DNA of 44,218 nucleotides from a virus. The DNA lies in the IMG/VR virus record IMGVR_UViG_3300032116_000410, positions 1 to 44,218 of that record. One strand, written 5' to 3'. Below are positions 36,399-41,527 of this stretch, piece by piece. Below the pieces are notes generated by a model. The model had not been told where the DNA came from, did no database searches, and was given only the letters and a program-made list of their open reading frames with translations. The number at the start of each line of letters is the position of its first letter. Position 1 is the stretch's first letter. A program made the translations under genes and the position numbers.

Positions 36399-36881
36399 TT
36401 ATGCTGCCTCTTGGTATGCTAAAATTTCTTTTAATCTATCTGCACAATATGTTGCTGCAAATGCCTGGGGCTTAACCATAGGTACAACATTGCAAGTACC
36501 TTTGATATAACCAACTGCTTGTTGTATTACAAACGAGCTATTATGTTTAACATCCGGATTAATATCCAAATGGATTTCAACATCTTTATCTTCAATACAA
36601 TCTACAATTTTGTGATACAATTCTGCAACCTTATAAACTTCATTCATTAGACGCATAGAAGGTTTGCTATTCTTTGCGTCATAATCCAATTCAGTTTGTA
36701 CTTCCCCAAAAATTTTGCAACCATGACATCCATCAATATGTACTACAATAGCAAGAGTATAATCAGCATACCATTTTTCATTACGACGATATCTTTCAGA
36801 ATCTGCTCCAATATAAATTTTAGTTTCAGGAGACTGTGATACGATAAATGATTTTACTTCTTCGATATTAATTTTTTGCAT
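36399..36881 (-). CDS. RNase H-like protein (YkuK/DUF458-type)
   Basis: The 160-residue protein reads IYIGADSERYRRNEKWYADY, TLAIVVHIDGCHGC, EIHLDINPDVKHNSSFVIQQ and VGYIKGTC, which fits the RNase H-like DUF458 family (Bacillus YkuK). Candidate metal ligands are D27 in GADSE and the Asp residues of HLDINPD. The family is predicted to be nucleolytic, and the phage role is unknown. It is followed closely by the halogenase pair, and tRNA-Gly with an early promoter lies just upstream. Confidence 0.75.
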   Translation of the reverse strand: MQKINIEEVKSFIVSQSPETKIYIGADSERYRRNEKWYADYTLAIVVHIDGCHGCKIFGEVQTELDYDAKNSKPSMRLMNEVYKVAELYHKIVDCIEDKDVEIHLDINPDVKHNSSFVIQQAVGYIKGTCNVVPMVKPQAFAATYCADRLKEILAYQEAA

Positions 36882-36893
36882 AATACACCTTAA

Positions 36894-36967
36894 TGGAGCG
36901 GGCGAAGGGAATCGAACCCTCGACTTTAGCTTGGAAGGCTAAGGTAATACCATTTTACGACACCCGC
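36894..36967 (-). tRNA. tRNA-Gly(TCC)
   Basis: Cloverleaf with encoded CCA; loop CTTCCAA gives TCC. First gene after the early promoter at 36987-37015. Confidence 0.94.
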
Positions 36968-36986
36968 GTTAACTATCTATACTCTT

Positions 36987-37015
36987 ATTATAACAGTTTT
37001 ATATATTATTGTCAA
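36987..37015 (-). promoter_or_regulatory. Sigma70-type early promoter
   Basis: TTGACA (37010-37015) and TATAAT (36987-36992), 17 bp apart, with TG extension. It drives tRNA-Gly and probably the RNase H-like and halogenase genes. Confidence 0.85.
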
Positions 37016-37034
37016 TAAAATATTCTATTATTTT

Positions 37035-37108
37035 TGGCATCCCCCAAGAGACTCGAACTCTTACTAACGGTTTTGGAGACCGACGTGCTGCCATTACACT
37101 AGGGAGAA
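37035..37108 (-). tRNA. tRNA-Trp(CCA)
   Basis: Loop CTCCAAA gives CCA; encoded 3' CCA. The first acceptor pair is mismatched (T-T) as I align it. Confidence 0.9.
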
Positions 37109-37114
37109 ACAAAC

Positions 37115-37189
37115 TGGTGCCGACTATCGGATTCGAACTGATGACCTATCGCTTACAAGGCGATTGCACTACCACTGTGCTAAGTCGGC
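37115..37189 (-). tRNA. tRNA-Thr(TGT)
   Basis: Complete cloverleaf, acceptor GCCGACT/AGTCGGC, encoded CCA; loop CTTGTAA gives TGT. Confidence 0.95.
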
Positions 37190-37194
37190 TAATA

Positions 37195-37272
37195 TGGACC
37201 GCCCTGAGGAATTCGAATCCCCAACCTCTTGGTTCGTAGCCAAGTGCTCTAATCCAATTGAGCTAAAGGCGG
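37195..37272 (-). tRNA. tRNA-Arg(ACG)
   Basis: Complete cloverleaf with encoded CCA; stem CTTGG/CCAAG and loop CTACGAA give ACG. Confidence 0.94.
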
Positions 37273-37278
37273 ATAATC

Positions 37279-37353
37279 TGGTGGTGATAGTAAGAGTCGA
37301 ACTTACACTTGACAGCGTATGAAGCTGGTGCACTACCATTATGCTACATCACC
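37279..37353 (-). tRNA. tRNA-Met(CAT), elongator-like
   Basis: Cloverleaf with encoded CCA; loop TTCATAC gives CAT. It lacks the Ile2-like features of the other CAT tRNA and the GGG/CCC stem of initiator tRNAs. Confidence 0.88.
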
Positions 37354-37469
37354 ATATAGAGGCACTCTCGAATGCAAGCCTAGGAGGAGTCAAGCTCTGA
37401 AACTTTTGCATCTGCAGATACTATGTTTCTTCTCCTGCTTTGTCTTATATCAAGAATGCTTTTATATGG
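37352..37469 (-). ncRNA. Spacer hairpin A between tRNA-Ser(GCT) and tRNA-Met
   Basis: On the minus strand the spacer starts at the CCA of tRNA-Ser (CCATATAAAAGCATTC) and ends at the first GG of tRNA-Met (GAGAGTGCCTCTATATGG). The ends pair over about 20 positions with two mismatches. The inside has GAAAC...GTTTC and GGAG...CTCC pairs. Compare elements B, C and D, which keep the stem by compensating changes. Confidence 0.6.
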
Positions 37470-37555
37470 TGGAAAGTGTGGGAGTCGAACCCACTCACCG
37501 GTTTAATCCAGTGACAGATTAGCAATCTGCTGCATTACCATCCTGCCCACTTTCC
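37467..37555 (-). tRNA. tRNA-Ser(GCT)
   Basis: Class II tRNA with long variable arm and encoded CCA; loop TTGCTAA gives GCT. Confidence 0.94.
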
Positions 37556-37559
37556 GATC

Positions 37560-37647
37560 TGGAGGAAACGGTGAGATTCGAACTCACGGACCCTTTCGGA
37601 TCGCTAGTTTTCAAGACTAGAGCCATAGACCACTCGACCACGTTTCC
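37560..37647 (-). tRNA. tRNA-Ser(TGA)
   Basis: Class II tRNA with long variable arm (GATCCGAAAGGGTCC) and encoded CCA; loop CTTGAAA gives TGA. Confidence 0.95.
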
Positions 37648-37655
37648 GAAATTAT

Positions 37656-37735
37656 TGGTGGGTGGGAGTGAGAGTCGAACTCACATTACGCGGCATATAC
37701 ATCCCCGTTTCTAACCAATTGAAATATCCCAACCC
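37656..37735 (-). tRNA. Irregular tRNA-like gene, anticodon unresolved (GTA or TAT)
   Basis: T arm (GTGAG-TTCGACT-CTCAC), D arm (TTTC...GAAA) and encoded CCA are present. The acceptor GGGTTGGGA/TCCCACCC needs a bulged T, and the anticodon stem around GGGGATGTATATGCC has two mismatches in any register. With a normal variable loop the anticodon is TAT but position 33 is G; another register gives GTA. A decayed or unusual tRNA. Confidence 0.6.
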
Positions 37736-37737
37736 AT

Positions 37738-37812
37738 TGGGCAGACGTATGAGAATTGAACTCATGATATCGGAATCACAACCCGAGGTTTTGCCACTAA
37801 ACTAACATCTGC
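37738..37812 (-). tRNA. tRNA-His(GTG)
   Basis: Cloverleaf with encoded CCA and the C73 typical of tRNA-His; loop TTGTGAT gives GTG. No G is encoded at -1 (T instead). Confidence 0.93.
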
Positions 37813-37818
37813 ATATTA

Positions 37819-37910
37819 CCATATAGAAACACTCTTGTTTGGATTCGAACCTTGTTCTAGTATTGTCTATCTGCGCTTCCCACAGTGCTGACAAGAGTGC
37901 TTTTATATGG
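37819..37910 (-). ncRNA. Spacer hairpin B between tRNA-Lys and tRNA-His
   Basis: Starts with the CCA of tRNA-Lys: CCATATAAAAGCACTCTTGT pairs with ACAAGAGTGTTTCTATATGG over 20 positions with one mismatch and one wobble. The inside carries a T-arm-like GGTTCGAATCC. No tRNA could be folded from it. Confidence 0.65.
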
Positions 37911-37983
37911 TACGAGTAGGGGGATTCGAACCCACGACCAATAGATTAAAAGTCTACTGCTCTACCAACTGAGCTATACTCGC
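37908..37983 (-). tRNA. tRNA-Lys(TTT)
   Basis: Complete cloverleaf with encoded CCA; loop CTTTTAA gives TTT. Its 5' half is overlapped by the end of the 46-aa frame. Confidence 0.95.
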
Positions 37984-38094
37984 ATTATGTTGCCTTCGCA
38001 AAGCTTTATTACTTTTACGATGGACTCCCGCTTTGCGTTGTAATGCCAAAGCAACGAAGCGATTACGTTGCTTGACGATCATCTTAAGTTTCAT
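37954..38094 (-). CDS. Tiny basic protein, 46 aa, ending inside tRNA-Lys
   Basis: ATG 38094 follows an AGGAG Shine-Dalgarno at 7-base spacing. The protein is MKLKMIVKQRNRFVALALQR, then KAGVHRKSNKALRRQHN and a tail read from the tRNA gene (ASIAQLVEQ), stopping at TAG in its anticodon arm. I recall a group of tiny basic phage proteins with RNxFVxxALxRKAGxHxKSxKAxRR, but the memory is not firm. RNA binding is plausible. The shared sequence means tRNA processing would destroy the message. Confidence 0.62.
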   Translation of the reverse strand: MKLKMIVKQRNRFVALALQRKAGVHRKSNKALRRQHNASIAQLVEQ

Positions 38095-38110
38095 TACTTT
38101 CTCCTAAAAA

Positions 38111-38184
38111 TGGAACAGGGCCCTGGGCTCGAACCAGGAACGACAGAGTCAAAGTCTGTTGAGTTACCATTACTCCAACCCCGC
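38111..38184 (-). tRNA. tRNA-Gln(TTG)
   Basis: Cloverleaf with encoded CCA and several G-T pairs in the acceptor; loop CTTTGAC gives TTG. Confidence 0.93.
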
Positions 38185-38191
38185 CTGTGTT

Positions 38192-38266
38192 TGGTCCGGC
38201 GCAGAGGAATCGAACCTCTATTGACTGCTTAGAAGGCAGCTGTATTATCCGTTATACTAGCGCCAG
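38192..38266 (-). tRNA. tRNA-Arg(TCT)
   Basis: Cloverleaf with encoded CCA; loop CTTCTAA gives TCT, reading AGA, a frequent codon in AT-rich phage genes. Confidence 0.94.
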
Positions 38267-38273
38267 CTAATTT

Positions 38274-38537
38274 TTATTCTTGTACTGCTAGAATATCTTC
38301 TTGAGAAATAATTCCCATATACTTGTCACCGTCTTTTACGACTTTAGCTTTTGTCCACATTGGATATACTACATCTCCAACTTTAACCTCATATACATCT
38401 GGACCAATTGCAAGAACAGTACCTGCTCTTGTGTTTTCATCCATACGGGCTTCACCAACATAAATACCGCTTTCGGTTTCTTTTGGCTTTTCATTTTCAA
38501 TTACTAATACTTTATCATGCAAAGGTTTATAGTTCAT
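38274..38537 (-). CDS. groES: GroES-like co-chaperonin
   Basis: The 87-residue protein follows GroES: MNYKPLHDKVLVIENE at the start, a mobile-loop region at ~18-37 with SGIYV in place of GGIVL, TRAGTVLAIGP, VKVGDVVYPMWTKAKVV and the end YMGIISQEDILAVQE. GroES caps GroEL; in T4 gp31 does this for capsid folding. Being about 10 residues shorter than E. coli GroES, it has a reduced roof region (no NGxxxP loop). It lies between tRNA-Arg and tRNA-Val and is probably expressed with them. It likely adapts the host chaperonin to phage proteins. Confidence 0.9.
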   Translation of the reverse strand: MNYKPLHDKVLVIENEKPKETESGIYVGEARMDENTRAGTVLAIGPDVYEVKVGDVVYPMWTKAKVVKDGDKYMGIISQEDILAVQE

Positions 38538-38555
38538 ATAAGCTTTCTAAAAAAT

Positions 38556-38631
38556 TGGTGCATCGTGAGAGACTCGAACTCCCGACAGCCTGCGTGTAAG
38601 GCAGGAACTCTACCAACTGAGTTAACGATGC
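38556..38631 (-). tRNA. tRNA-Val(TAC)
   Basis: Complete cloverleaf, acceptor GCATCGT/ACGATGC, encoded CCA; loop CTTACAC gives TAC. Confidence 0.95.
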
Positions 38632-38634
38632 GGT

Positions 38635-38719
38635 TGGTGGAGGTGATTGGGATCGAACCAATTGTGACATAAGTCGGAAGATTTACAGTCTCCTGCCATA
38701 CCATTACGGCGGCACCTCC
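38635..38719 (-). tRNA. tRNA-Tyr(GTA)
   Basis: Bacterial class II Tyr with variable arm, acceptor GGAGGTG/CACCTCC, encoded CCA; loop CTGTAAA gives GTA. This makes a second Tyr tRNA at 37656 less needed. Confidence 0.94.
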
Positions 38720-38721
38720 AA

Positions 38722-38797
38722 TGGCTCCCCGAGGTGGGTTCGAACCACCGACCTGCGGATTAACAGTCCGTCGCTCTACCGACTGAGCTATCAGGGA
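38722..38797 (-). tRNA. tRNA-Asn(GTT)
   Basis: Complete cloverleaf, T1 as in bacterial Asn, G73, encoded CCA; loop CTGTTAA gives GTT. Confidence 0.95.
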
Positions 38798-38804
38798 ATA
38801 AAAA

Positions 38805-38993
38805 TTACGCTTTCGCTTCTTTGCGAGCGTTCTTTTCTGCAGTAATTTCGTTGCGTCTAGCTTTTACAGCTTTTGCAAGTTCACCTAATGCCTTGCGGGC
38901 GCGAGTCCCGGCAGCACTATTACCTTTTTCGAATTTCTCGTTTTCAGCAAGATATGCTTCGAGATTTGTTTTGATGTCATTTGTTGAGTTCAT
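38805..38993 (-). CDS. Histone H1-like basic protein, 62 aa
   Basis: After an acidic start, residues ~20-62 (FEKGNSAAGTRARKALGELA, KAVKARRNEITAEKNARKEA) match small phage proteins annotated as histone H1/Hc1-like. The GTRARKAL helix is their hallmark. It is helical and basic, so it may compact nucleoid DNA or bind nucleic acid. An AGGA ribosome site precedes ATG 38993. It is embedded in the tRNA island between Pro and Asn and shares its transcript. Confidence 0.78.
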   Translation of the reverse strand: MNSTNDIKTNLEAYLAENEKFEKGNSAAGTRARKALGELAKAVKARRNEITAEKNARKEAKA

Positions 38994-39016
38994 AATTTTT
39001 CCTATGTTAAAAATAA

Positions 39017-39093
39017 TGGTCGGTGTGAAAGGATTCGAACCTCCGACCGCCTGGTCCCAAACCAGGAGCGCTACCAGACTGCGCTACACACCG
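39017..39093 (-). tRNA. tRNA-Pro(TGG)
   Basis: Complete cloverleaf, encoded CCA; loop TTTGGGA gives TGG. Confidence 0.95.
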
Positions 39094-39103
39094 ATTATTT
39101 ATA

Positions 39104-39179
39104 TGGTGGAGGAGACAGGGTTCGAACCTGCGACCTATTGCTTGCAAAGCAACCGCTCTCCCAACTGAGCTACACCCCC
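39104..39179 (-). tRNA. tRNA-Ala(TGC)
   Basis: Cloverleaf with encoded CCA; loop TTTGCAA gives TGC. The acceptor has one T-T mismatch and one G-T. Confidence 0.94.
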
Positions 39180-39273
39180 ATATTGAAACACTCTTATTCT
39201 CCATACCTTCTTGGGGATCAATCAAGGTCTTACTTCTCAGAACCTGCGTCCAGTTTAGAATGTTTCAATATGG
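39178..39273 (-). ncRNA. Spacer hairpin C between tRNA-Leu(TAG) and tRNA-Ala
   Basis: Starts with the CCA of tRNA-Leu: CCATATTGAAACATTCT pairs with AGAGTGTTTCAATATGG over 17 positions with one wobble. Compared with B, pair 7 changes A-T to T-A and pair 11 G-T to A-T, so pairing is kept while sequence changes. An inner ACCTTG...CAAGAAGGT pair is visible. Confidence 0.65.
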
Positions 39274-39347
39274 TGCCTAAGGAGAGACTCGAACTCTCAA
39301 AATTTGGCTTCTAAGACCAACACGTATACCAATTCCGTCACCTAGGC
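39271..39347 (-). tRNA. tRNA-Leu(TAG) with very short variable arm
   Basis: The D arm (GTGACGGAATTGGTATAC) is Leu-like and loop CTTAGAA gives TAG; encoded CCA. The variable region is only about five bases (ATTTT) where bacterial Leu tRNAs have a long arm. Confidence 0.88.
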
Positions 39348-39628
39348 AAATGCTCTGCGTCCTCCGGCGGTAATTATAGTACAGAAAAATATGACGCTAT
39401 CATATCTCTCACGCGTACCTTCCACCCGCTTCCCGACAAGGACCGCTCTCGTGCTGCCAACGGCCTTTAGGTTTAAAGACTACCACCCGTAAGTTACGAA
39501 CTTACTTCACTTTCTGCGGGTCACAGTAGCCAGACGTTACTCCGGCGGGTTCTAAAATGGTTGGTCCCACTTTGGGTTGCCATTTAACTTAGACTTTCTT
39601 TATGCATTTATAGACTAAGACCATAACT
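39348..39628 (-). ncRNA. Structured spacer between tRNA-Asp and tRNA-Leu(TAG), unknown RNA
   Basis: No convincing gene. GC content is higher than in the surroundings, and several hairpins are visible: AAATGG...CCATTT with an inner CCC/GGG, GTAAGTT-CGT-AACTTAC (39489-39505), and ATATGA-TAGCG-TCATAT followed by TTTTT (39384-39405, a possible terminator). CCGCCGGAG occurs twice (39362-39370 and 39540-39548). T4 also makes two small stable RNAs from its tRNA cluster; a similar role is only a guess. A 20-aa frame inside is not supported. Confidence 0.45.
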
Positions 39629-39704
39629 TGGCGGTCTGTAGGGAATTCGAATCCCTCCTACAAGCGTGACAGGCTCGCGTGCTTACCGCTAACACTAACA
39701 GACC
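39629..39704 (-). tRNA. tRNA-Asp(GTC)
   Basis: Cloverleaf with G73 and encoded CCA; stem CGAGC/GCTTG and loop CTGTCAC give GTC. Confidence 0.93.
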
Positions 39705-39920
39705 AAAATATAGATAAGCTACTCGTTTCCAGGCGAGCCCTTAATTGAGCGGTTACTCTGTCCATCTCATTTATTCAAAGTCTGTGTGCAGTGAGAGACT
39801 GCCTATCAGAGCCTGCGAGGGTATTTTTAATCCTCACGCTAACGGTTTTCTGCCACCGGATCTCTGTCGCTAATCAAACGCTATTTTAACGAAAATAGTA
39901 ACGGGATTCTTTTAATATGT
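39705..39920 (-). ncRNA. Structured leader between early promoter and tRNA-Asp, unknown RNA
   Basis: About 215 transcribed bases without a likely frame. Hairpins in reading order: CTATTTT-CGTT-AAAATAG (39881-39898), CGGT...ACCG, GAGG...CCTC, GCAGT-CTCTC-ACTGC (39788-39802) and CTCG...CGAG. The row of short stems suggests a folded RNA. It does not match tmRNA or RNase P landmarks I know. Confidence 0.45.
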
Positions 39921-39924
39921 CTTT

Positions 39925-39953
39925 ATTATAACACCTTAACACACTTGTGTCAA
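39925..39953 (-). promoter_or_regulatory. Sigma70-type early promoter, perfect consensus
   Basis: TTGACA (39948-39953) and TATAAT (39925-39930), 17 bp apart, with TG extension. It lies next to the 3' end of tRNA-Cys and drives the structured RNA and tRNA-Asp onward. Confidence 0.88.
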
Positions 39954-39963
39954 GCATTATTTT

Positions 39964-40041
39964 TGGAACCTGGAGTCAGATTTGAACTGACGACTTTACG
40001 GATTTGCAATCCGTTGCATTTGACCACTCTGCCACCCAGGC
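39964..40041 (-). tRNA. tRNA-Cys(GCA)
   Basis: Cloverleaf with encoded CCA; stem ACGGA/TCCGT and loop TTGCAAA give GCA. Confidence 0.94.
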
Positions 40042-40044
40042 GTA

Positions 40045-40082
40045 CCATTGTTTTATACACTTGGTAATGTATAAAATAATGG
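40045..40082 (-). other. Spacer hairpin D between tRNA-Glu and tRNA-Cys
   Basis: CCATTATTTTATACA, starting with the CCA of tRNA-Glu, pairs with TGTATAAAACAATGG over 15 positions with one wobble around an 8-base loop. It is a short version of elements A-C. Confidence 0.6.
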
Positions 40083-40155
40083 CGTCCCGTACCAGATTCG
40101 AACTGGTGTACTTACCGTGAAAGGGTAATGTCCTAGGCCTCTAGACGAACGGGAC
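40080..40155 (-). tRNA. tRNA-Glu(TTC)
   Basis: Complete cloverleaf, acceptor GTCCCGT/ACGGGAC, encoded CCA; loop CTTTCAC gives TTC. Confidence 0.94.
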
Positions 40156-40158
40156 AAT

Positions 40159-40232
40159 TGGTATCCGGTAGAGGTAACGCTCCTCTGTCTTTCGATTATC
40201 AGTCGAATGCTCTGCTATTGAGCTAACCGGAC
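40159..40232 (-). tRNA. tRNA-Ile(GAT) with abnormal T loop
   Basis: Acceptor GTCCGGT/ACCGGAT, D arm and loop CTGATAA (GAT) are normal; CCA is encoded. The T stem AGAGG/CCTCT closes AGCGTTA instead of the universal TTCRANN. Confidence 0.85.
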
Positions 40233-40352
40233 ACAATGGTATGCTAATTTGTAAAAGAACATAGCTTAAATACCGATCTATTTAAACTTTATTATAACAT
40301 CTTTTAATAACCTTGTCAAGCATATGGTTATTAAAGCATGCCACAAAAGGAA
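40233..40352 (-). other. Spacer with leader of tRNA-Ile, no gene
   Basis: It holds the early promoter and its ~50-base leader to tRNA-Ile. I see no coding frame. Confidence 0.6.
40291..40319 (-). promoter_or_regulatory. Sigma70-type early promoter, perfect consensus
   Basis: TTGACA (40314-40319) and TATAAT (40291-40296), 17 bp apart, with TG extension. First promoter of the tRNA island, upstream of tRNA-Ile, Glu and Cys. Confidence 0.88.
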
Positions 40353-40382
40353 AACCCTCGGACTGTTGGAGTGCCGAGGGTT
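40353..40382 (-). terminator. Rho-independent terminator
   Basis: On the minus strand AACCCTCGG pairs with CCGAGGGTT around a 12-base loop, followed by TTTTCC. It ends the transcript of the 137-aa gene and the late small RNA. Confidence 0.8.
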
Positions 40383-40526
40383 CTAAGATAAACTTGTACG
40401 AAAAATTTAAATTTTAACCCTGGAGCACACTCCATGAATTTTTGTCTGCAACGCGCTCTGACGTTCTAATATAAGAAGTCGGTTCTTGATGCTGACAGAA
40501 AAGGTTAAAATTATTTCCCATAAAAA
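40383..40526 (-). ncRNA. Candidate late small RNA or 35-aa frame
   Basis: A TATAAATA late promoter at 40527-40534 and the terminator at 40353-40382 frame about 145 bases with hairpins (TGGAG-TGTG-CTCCA at 40421-40434, AACG...CGTT). A 35-aa frame (40414-40521, MGNNFNLFCQHQEPTSYIRT...) starts only 6 bases after TATAAATA, too near for a ribosome site. An untranslated late RNA is as likely. Confidence 0.4.
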
Positions 40527-40534
40527 TATTTATA
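40527..40534 (-). promoter_or_regulatory. T4-type late promoter
   Basis: TATAAATA on the minus strand, with no normal gene downstream before the terminator. Confidence 0.55.
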
Positions 40535-40569
40535 CATCTCGGCACCAAACTAGTGGTGCTTTGTTAAAA

Positions 40570-40983
40570 TTAAATTGGCGCGTCTTCCAACTCTGCCAAC
40601 TGCTTCAATTCTTCAAGTTCTAAATCATCTTCAACAACTTTTGACTTGATTACTTTAGGTGCTGCTACTTTCTTAGGAGCAACTGCCTTTGCCTTTACTG
40701 GTGCTGCTTTAGCTTTTGCCTTAGTTGGCTTGCTAACAACTGTACCTTGTTTCTTACCCATTGTATCATTGATAAGACCTGCCCATTGCTTGAACACACC
40801 GCCTACATCGATAAGATGCTGGCATGCTTCTGCCTTGGTCATTGCCTTGGGCAACTCCATCAACTCAAGAGGCGAGTGACCACCTTTAGACAAGAGTTTG
40901 ACGCGTGATGCCAGGTCATTAGCAAAACGAACTTTTGTGACGCCATACTGTGTTGAAACGCCGGCTACTGTGAATGTACTCAT
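40570..40983 (-). CDS. Unknown protein with Lys/Ala-rich tail, 137 aa
   Basis: Residues 1-75 (MSTFTVAGVSTQYGVTKVRF, ANDLASRVKLLSKGGHSPLE, MTKAEACQHLI) form a small compact domain that I recall from other aquatic T4-like phages as a conserved unknown. Residues ~80-115 are a Lys/Ala/Pro-rich stretch like histone H1 tails (KPTKAKAKAAPVKAKAVAPK), followed by an acidic end. Nucleic-acid binding is plausible. An AGGAT ribosome site and an early promoter with ~40-base leader precede it. Confidence 0.72.
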   Translation of the reverse strand: MSTFTVAGVSTQYGVTKVRFANDLASRVKLLSKGGHSPLELMELPKAMTKAEACQHLIDVGGVFKQWAGLINDTMGKKQGTVVSKPTKAKAKAAPVKAKAVAPKKVAAPKVIKSKVVEDDLELEELKQLAELEDAPI

Positions 40984-41031
40984 AATATAGATCCTTCAAA
41001 AAATGTAAAAATTAACAACTTCACAATTCAT

Positions 41032-41060
41032 ATTATATAGCCTTTCGGCTACCTTGTCAA
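41032..41060 (-). promoter_or_regulatory. Sigma70-type early promoter with hairpin spacer
   Basis: TTGACA (41055-41060) and TATAAT (41032-41037), 17 bp apart. The spacer holds TAGCC-GAAA-GGCTA (41038-41051), which could be an operator. Confidence 0.85.
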
Positions 41061-41440
41061 GCATTTTGGATAAATTCTTTAACTTTATTTGCATGCTTGC
41101 AAGTCCTGCGGAATTGAAATCCTACACAACTGCAGGAAACAATACCATTATCCGAAACGACATTATAAATATGCCCTTTCGATTTAGATTTAATTCTAAA
41201 TATCCGAGTTTCTACTCGATTATCTGGAAAATCAAATCCAACGATAAATCGCTTATTAATATGAGATGTAGGATATTCAGGATTACCTGTATATACAGAG
41301 ACATAATCATTATCTAACCATTTAGGATTATTAACGACTTTACCTTTGAATATATTATCCTGATATTCTTCACCTAATATATTCGATTTCCATCGAGTTT
41401 GAATCTCGACTTCTGCACCGATTGAAAAGTTCTTTATCAT
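41057..41440 (-). CDS. SWIM zinc-finger protein, 127 aa
   Basis: Residues 103-116 read CSCVGFQFRRTCKH, giving C103-x-C105...C114-x-H116, the SWIM zinc-binding pattern. The first 80 residues are beta-rich with no recognised domain. SWIM domains mediate DNA or protein binding. ATG 41440 lies 7 bases after the -10 hexamer, so the mRNA would begin at or near the start codon (leaderless); no other ATG is available in the first part. The end overlaps the -35 of the next promoter. Confidence 0.78.
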   Translation of the reverse strand: MIKNFSIGAEVEIQTRWKSNILGEEYQDNIFKGKVVNNPKWLDNDYVSVYTGNPEYPTSHINKRFIVGFDFPDNRVETRIFRIKSKSKGHIYNVVSDNGIVSCSCVGFQFRRTCKHANKVKEFIQNA

Positions 41441-41446
41441 GTGCTT

Positions 41447-41475
41447 ATTATAACAGAAAAAAGTACCCGAGTCAA
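41447..41475 (-). promoter_or_regulatory. Sigma70-type early promoter inside a terminator
   Basis: TTGACT (41470-41475) and TATAAT (41447-41452), 17 bp apart, with TG extension. The -35 lies in the loop and stem of the terminator at 41457-41487. Confidence 0.82.
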
Positions 41476-41487
41476 ATGCTCGGGTAC
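41457..41487 (-). terminator. Rho-independent terminator overlapping a promoter
   Basis: GTACCCGAG pairs perfectly with CTCGGGTAC around a 7-base loop, then TTTTTT. It ends the 51-aa gene. Confidence 0.85.
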
Positions 41488-41491
41488 TAAG

Positions 41492-41509
41492 TGTTGTTCT
41501 AGAACAACA
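41492..41509. other. 18-bp perfect palindrome
   Basis: TGTTGTTCTAGAACAACA, between the 51-aa gene and its terminator. It may be an RNA hairpin or a protein-binding site. Confidence 0.55.
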
Positions 41510-41527
41510 GGTTAAATTGCTTGATTT

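Noticed and set aside
37009-37522. Plus-strand frames across the tRNA genes
   Set aside because: They are translations of the reverse complement of tRNA genes (typical GFEP/ERETRTL-like strings) and not proteins.
39096-39103. TATAAATA just upstream of tRNA-Pro
   Set aside because: Only 2 bases separate it from the tRNA 5' end, so transcription would start inside the tRNA; probably chance in an AT-rich spacer.
39007-39225. 72-aa minus-strand frame across tRNA-Pro and tRNA-Ala
   Set aside because: The sequence (CSSVGRAVALQ, CVAQSGSAPGLG) is a well-known false product of reading tRNA genes.
39348-39920. tmRNA, RNase P RNA or group I intron
   Set aside because: No tRNA-like ends with a tag frame, no RNase P conserved core and no recognisable P7/R-S intron elements were found by eye.
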